Below, piece by piece: positions 60,749 through 64,000 of a DNA stretch of 64,000 bases. The notes beneath the pieces were generated by a model. That model saw nothing but the letters and a program-made list of their open reading frames with translations. It ran no database searches and was not told the DNA's origin. The translations under genes were made by a program, and so were the position numbers. Every line of letters starts with the position of its first letter. Position 1 is the stretch's first letter. The DNA comes from JAHEEL01 sp963700375 (GTDB lineage Bacteria; Actinomycetota; Acidimicrobiia; Spongiisociales; UBA5794), in assembly GCA_963700375.1 (NCBI GenBank), contig CAVOXF010000001.1:124001-188000 (forward strand). Direction: 5' to 3'.

Positions 60749-60826
60749 ATGAAGTACTCCACCCACTACCGCTGTCCCAGCTGCGCTTGTGCACGCTCAA
60801 CCGCGGAACGATGTCGCTGTCCCTGA
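60749..60826 (+). CDS. Cys-rich leader peptide of the cysKE attenuator
   Basis: A 25-codon ORF, ATG to TGA, with cysteine at 9, 12, 14, 22 and 24 (core YRCPSCACARS). A -10-like TAGCAT lies at 60731-60736 and no ribosome binding site precedes the ATG, so it is probably near-leaderless, as are polycysteine leader ORFs of mycobacteria. CCGCGG at 60801-60806 can pair with CCGCGG at 60854-60859, overlapping the terminator's left arm. Stalling at the first Cys codons would leave this antiterminator free, and completed translation would mask it. Inference from layout. Confidence 0.75.
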   Translation: MKYSTHYRCPSCACARSTAERCRCP

Positions 60827-60850
60827 TTCCCCAAATACCCTGACACACAC

Positions 60851-60878
60851 GGCCCGCGGCACACCGCCCGGGCCTTTT
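60851..60878 (+). terminator. attenuator terminator upstream of cysK
   Basis: GGCCCG (60851-60856) pairs with CGGGCC (60869-60874), enclosing a CGG-CACA-CCG hairpin with a two-base bulge, then TTTTCT. It lies between the Cys-rich leader ORF and the cysK start. Confidence 0.8.
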
Positions 60879-60896
60879 CTCATGGAGGATTCCCTA

Positions 60897-61847
60897 GTGG
60901 GACAGATACTTCCCGACATCACCAAGACGATCGGCGGCACACCGCTCGTCGAACTCAAACACCTTTCACCGGAAGGCGGCGCTCGCGTCGTCGCCAAGGT
61001 CGAGTCGTTCAACCCACTCTCGAGTGTCAAAGACCGGATCGGCCTCAACATGATCGAGGCCGCCGAGCGGGCAGGTTCCGCCCGTCCGGGCGAGACCACG
61101 CTCGTCGAGCCCACAAGCGGCAACACCGGGATCGGTCTGGCATCCGTGGCCGCCGCCAAGGGCTACCGCCTCGTACTGACCATGCCCGAGACGATGAGCA
61201 TCGAACGGCGCCAATTGCTCGGCCTGCTCGGTGCCGAGGTCGTGCTCACCGACGGAGCTACCGGCATGAACGGTGCCATCGCTCGGGCCGGGCAGCTCGC
61301 CGACGAGATCCCCAACGCCGTCATGCTCAGCCAGTTCTCGAACCCTGCCAATCCGGAGATTCATCGCCTCACCACCGCAGAAGAGATCTGGGCTGATACC
61401 GACGGCGAGATCGACATCTTCGTAGCCGGCGTCGGAACCGGCGGCACCATCACCGGTGTCGGTCAGGTTCTCAAGGATCGGAAGCCGGCGGTGTATGTGG
61501 TGGCCGTCGAACCGGCCGACTCCCCCGTTCTCTCGGGCGGTCAGCCGGGACCGCACAAGATCCAGGGAATCGGCGCCGGGTTCGTACCCGATGTGCTCCG
61601 GCCAGATCTCATCGACGAGATCGTCACGATCGCCAACGACGACGCCTTCGACACTGCGCGTGTCCTCGCCCGTGAGGAAGGGATCCTTGCCGGGATCTCG
61701 AGTGGAGCCGCTCTCTCCGCCGCCCTCGCCGTGGCGAAGCGGCCCGAGAACGCCGGGAAGCTCCTGGTCGTCATCCTGCCGGACACCGGTGAGCGATACC
61801 TCTCGGCGGGGCTGGCCCAGAGCGCTGAAACGAGCGTGCCACGGTGA
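60897..61847 (+). CDS. cysK: cysteine synthase (O-acetylserine sulfhydrylase)
   Basis: A 316-residue PLP enzyme making cysteine from O-acetylserine and sulfide. Motifs: TIGGTPLVELKHL, PLP lysine in NPLSSVKDRIGLNMIEAA, the substrate loop PTSGNTGIGLASVAA, GTGGTITGVGQVL phosphate cup, and GIGAGFVPDVL. I choose GTG 60897 because GGAGGA lies seven bases before it; an in-frame ATG at 60882 abuts the terminator's T run and lacks a binding site. Coupled to cysE by GTGA. Confidence 0.93.
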   Translation: MGQILPDITKTIGGTPLVELKHLSPEGGARVVAKVESFNPLSSVKDRIGLNMIEAAERAGSARPGETTLVEPTSGNTGIGLASVAAAKGYRLVLTMPETMSIERRQLLGLLGAEVVLTDGATGMNGAIARAGQLADEIPNAVMLSQFSNPANPEIHRLTTAEEIWADTDGEIDIFVAGVGTGGTITGVGQVLKDRKPAVYVVAVEPADSPVLSGGQPGPHKIQGIGAGFVPDVLRPDLIDEIVTIANDDAFDTARVLAREEGILAGISSGAALSAALAVAKRPENAGKLLVVILPDTGERYLSAGLAQSAETSVPR

Positions 61848-62596
61848 CTCGCCCGGATCCCGCCGCCAGGAGCGGCACCGGGGGGCCGAGACGACCGTGG
61901 CTCCGCCTCTGGGGGAGGGTCGGTGAGGACATCCAAGCCGTCTTCGACAACGATCCTGCAGCCCGAAGCGTCACCGAGGTGCTGTTTCTCTATCCCGGAC
62001 TCCACGCGGTGACGATGCACCGCATGGCTCATGGCCTGTGGACGGGGGGTCATCCATTCGTCGCCCGATTCGTAAGCCAGGTCAGCCGCGCCGTGACCGG
62101 TATCGAAATCCACCCCGGCGCAACGATCGGACGACGATTCGTCATCGATCACGGCATGGGCGTCGTGATCGGCGAAACCACCGAGATCGGTGATGATGTG
62201 ATGCTGTACCAGGGCGTGACTCTGGGCGGCACCAGCCTCAAGCGACGGAAGCGCCACCCAACCCTCGGCGACGGAGTCGTGGTCGGAGCGGGGGCGAAGA
62301 TCCTGGGCGCCGTCAACATCGGATCTCATGCTCGCGTGGGGGCCGGTGCCGTGGTCGTGAAGGATGTGCCGCCCGGGTCGACCGTCGTGGGTTTGGCCGG
62401 TCGCGTGATCGACGAGCACGTTCCGGGTTCGCCAGCGCTGAGCATGGCTCTGGAGGAGAGCGGCGACGACCACGCCGTTCGGGTGATTGAGGTCCTCTTC
62501 GAGCGGGTGCAGCAGCTCGAAGAACGTGTCAACGGGGATGGCTCCTCCGACCAGATCGTGCTTGCACCCGCGCTCATCCACGGAGAAGGCATCTGA
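61844..62596 (+). CDS. cysE: serine O-acetyltransferase
   Basis: A 250-residue left-handed beta-helix acetyltransferase forming O-acetylserine for CysK. The helix region contains the hexapeptide repeats TGIEIHPGATIGRRFVIDHGMGVVIGETTEIGDDVMLYQGVTLGG and the catalytic His/Asp pair in DHGMGV. The form is short in the N-terminal domain, as in other EpsC-like enzymes. GTG 61844 overlaps the cysK stop. The C-terminal ~45 residues extend past the repeat and end in a charged helix. Third element of the leader-cysK-cysE unit. Confidence 0.92.
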   Translation: MTRPDPAARSGTGGPRRPWLRLWGRVGEDIQAVFDNDPAARSVTEVLFLYPGLHAVTMHRMAHGLWTGGHPFVARFVSQVSRAVTGIEIHPGATIGRRFVIDHGMGVVIGETTEIGDDVMLYQGVTLGGTSLKRRKRHPTLGDGVVVGAGAKILGAVNIGSHARVGAGAVVVKDVPPGSTVVGLAGRVIDEHVPGSPALSMALEESGDDHAVRVIEVLFERVQQLEERVNGDGSSDQIVLAPALIHGEGI

Positions 62597-62617
62597 CCGA
62601 ACATGGCCGGGGTACCG

Positions 62618-62636
62618 GACCTCGATTGCCGAGGTC
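62618..62636. terminator. bidirectional hairpin between cysE and the K+ channel gene
   Basis: GACCTCG (62618-62624), loop ATTGC, CGAGGTC (62630-62636): perfect 7-bp stem. It lies 22 bases after the cysE stop and immediately next to the convergent channel stop. Confidence 0.6.
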
Positions 62637-62975
62637 TCAATCGTCGGCGCGGCGACTCCTCACCTTCACGGCGCCTCGCTTGAAGAACGCATTGAGGGTC
62701 GCGCCGATCAGCGAGATGCCGCCGAAGATGTAGAACACCGTGAAGATCTTCGAGAGATCGCTCGTCGGAGTGAGGTCGCCGAATCCGACGGTTGTCAGAG
62801 TGACCGAACTGAAGTAGAAGGAATCCACCCAGGTCCAGTCCTCCATGAAGTGGTACACAACGGTTCCGATTGACAGGGCGCAGATCGCCAGCCCTGCGAG
62901 GTACCGGAAGGCGTATTTGTTCCAGACTTCGCTCGCGGTCTGGCCCGTCGTCGGAATCTGAGGGATGTCCGTCAT
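62637..62975 (-). CDS. two-helix potassium channel (ion_trans_2)
   Basis: A 112-residue protein with an N-terminal helix (~24-45), a pore helix with the K+ selectivity filter TVGFGD in TLTTVGFGDLTPTS, and a second helix (~75-100) followed by a basic tail. This is the minimal KcsA/MthK-like pore with no cytoplasmic gating domain. GAGACGATC precedes the ATG weakly. Four subunits would assemble. Convergent with cysE. Confidence 0.85.
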   Translation of the reverse strand: MTDIPQIPTTGQTASEVWNKYAFRYLAGLAICALSIGTVVYHFMEDWTWVDSFYFSSVTLTTVGFGDLTPTSDLSKIFTVFYIFGGISLIGATLNAFFKRGAVKVRSRRADD

Positions 62976-63166
62976 CGCCGATCGTCTCCTGCTCGATCAT
63001 CGCCGCTTGCTCGGAGTCGGCCCGCCCGGACCTTGACCCTCCTGCGGGCATCGTACCCGACCACATCAGAACCGATGCTGGCCCGACCGGACCCCTCCGG
63101 CTCCCGCCCCGGGACTCGATGATGAGAGGCTAGGCCTCCGCGTCCGTCCGCGACCGCCGCACGGCC

Positions 63167-63492
63167 TCAGCCATCGTTCTCGAGGGCGCCCACATCGATG
63201 TCGGTGACAGCGGATACCGCATGCCCGTAGTCCTCGATCAGCGGCTTCAATGCGGCGGCACATCCTCCTGTCGTCACAACAGCGAGGGCGGCTCCGCCGG
63301 AATCCAGTTCGGTCCCAGATCCTCTCGCTGCGACCGCCTCATACCATCCGAGACCGCCCCAGCGACACCATGGAGAACGGTGAGGGCAGTCGAATCCCCG
63401 ATATGCGTTCTCAGCGTCGGTGCGTCTACCGCGACGATCTTCGTGGCGCTGTTCCTTCTCTCCTACTCCTCGCCGACTGGAGCCGGCCATCG
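63167..63492 (-). pseudogene. broken small protein gene, possibly DUF1269-like
   Basis: The minus strand here reads as coding only if two one-base shifts are allowed. The frames give, in order, a basic N-terminus (MAGSSRRGVGEKEQRH), KIVAVDAPTLRTHIGDSTAL with GVAGAVSDGMRRSQREDLG, then TELDSGGAALAVVTTGGCAA and a tail ending at the TGA at 63167. A missing G near 63313 would restore LGTELDS. The LG..L..G.AAL.VV pattern recalls DUF1269 stress proteins. The start is uncertain. Confidence 0.3.
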
Positions 63493-63721
63493 ATGTGGGT
63501 CGGATCTCACCTCCGTGCACCGGCGGATCTCGGTGCCGGGATCGTGAACGATGCCACCTGGTCGGTCCGGCGCAACTTCTGCGCCTTGATGGCTGCCAGC
63601 GCCGTGACTGCCGTGATCATTGGTGGCGCGGCACCCGCGAAACGCGCGGAATCATGTGACCGATCGGCGGTCTGTCGCGTCGTACCGGGTAGAAGGATCG
63701 TTGACTCATGGAGGTCTCGCA

Positions 63722-63916
63722 ATGAAGGCAAACGAAGCAAGCTGGGATCGGATCGCCCGGGTGGTGCTCGGCATCGTGTTGATCGGCGTCGGCCTGCTCG
63801 CCGTCGGTGGCGGGTGGGGCTGGGTCATGGCCGCGGTCGGGTTGATCCCGCTCGTGACTGGACTCGTCGGCTGGTGCCCCCTCTACTCCGTGATCGGGCG
63901 GGGCACCAAGGCCTAG
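63722..63916 (+). CDS. DUF2892 membrane protein
   Basis: A 64-residue protein with NEASWDRIARVVLGIVLIGVGLL and GLIPLVTGLVGWCPLYSVIGRGT, the compact two-helix DUF2892 (YgaP membrane module) with a conserved CP pair. In other bacteria the module is fused to rhodanese; here it is free. GGAGGTCTCGCA precedes ATG 63722. A hairpin terminator follows. Confidence 0.85.
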   Translation: MKANEASWDRIARVVLGIVLIGVGLLAVGGGWGWVMAAVGLIPLVTGLVGWCPLYSVIGRGTKA

Positions 63917-63952
63917 AGACAGCGAAGAACAATGACAACCATCGGGACCGAT

Positions 63953-63981
63953 CCGGGTGATGCCAACTGGGGATCACCCGG
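63953..63981 (+). terminator. terminator after the DUF2892 gene
   Basis: CCGGGTGAT (63953-63961) pairs perfectly with ATCACCCGG (63973-63981) around an 11-base loop, 37 bases after the stop codon. Confidence 0.6.
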
Positions 63982-64000
63982 ACGCCCAATCCCGAGGGAG

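Noticed and set aside
63250..63960. 236-codon plus-strand frame near the right end
   Set aside because: Arg-rich without domain features; it overlaps in another frame the clear DUF2892 gene, which has its own ribosome binding site.

Overview
This is a GC-rich, densely packed chromosomal segment of an actinobacterium. Evidence for that is the ECF sigma/RskA pair, an AfsR-type regulator, a homodimeric AceE, leaderless mRNAs, Thr-rich lipoprotein linkers, DUF2510 and DUF4397. The sortase/DUF4397 pair and heliorhodopsin would fit Acidimicrobiia or a neighbouring class, but that is inference. I see no tRNA, rRNA, CRISPR array, prophage or insertion sequence.

Layout. 0-5.3 kb: partial DUF2252 gene, membrane protein, alpha/beta hydrolase, a frame-broken BASS transporter, AI-2E family exporter. 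5.6-23.8 kb: a stress/light island with a SigK/RskA-like pair, an SRPBCC-SDR-SRPBCC operon, a FAD oxidase-DUF1365-CFA synthase operon, a B12-binding CarH-like regulator, a two-domain fasciclin lipoprotein, a heliorhodopsin, several small genes, a class F sortase with a DUF4397 candidate substrate, and an SDR-photolyase operon. Five promoter-placed sequences of the form CATCC-N17-CG(A/T)A, resembling mycobacterial SigK promoters, tie the island together. 23.9-27.3 kb: hydrolase, then metY-metX behind a Met-rich leader ORF with a terminator. 28-35 kb: aceE, then a leaderless tetR with its palindrome and a heterodimeric ABC exporter. 35-42.5 kb: a frame-broken AfsR-like regulator, two tandem secreted paralogues, a TMEM175-like channel, a frame-broken acyl-CoA dehydrogenase, DUF427. 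42.7-49 kb: a 60-bp tandem repeat, a kinase/PLP-enzyme fusion, modABC, a PadR-like regulator, a stress protein. 49-57.9 kb: ald, class III aminotransferase, TetR, cyclic-2,3-diphosphoglycerate-synthetase-like protein, argF, an odd ABC ATPase, DUF2510, MscS. 58-64 kb: cation-chloride cotransporter, a second repeat copy, a Cys-rich leader with terminator ahead of cysK-cysE, a K+ channel, DUF2892.

Two themes stand out. The first is a SigK-type regulon that joins membrane-lipid modification, fasciclin and sorted surface proteins and photolyase, with a heliorhodopsin and a B12 photoreceptor-like regulator inside the same island. The second is paired ribosome-mediated attenuators, Met codons before metYX and Cys codons before cysKE, which would let the cell control sulfur amino acid synthesis by leader translation.

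Many genes carry single-base frame breaks in short G/C runs although the surrounding protein sequence is intact. The assembly probably retains indel errors, so the genes labelled pseudogene here may be intact in the organism.
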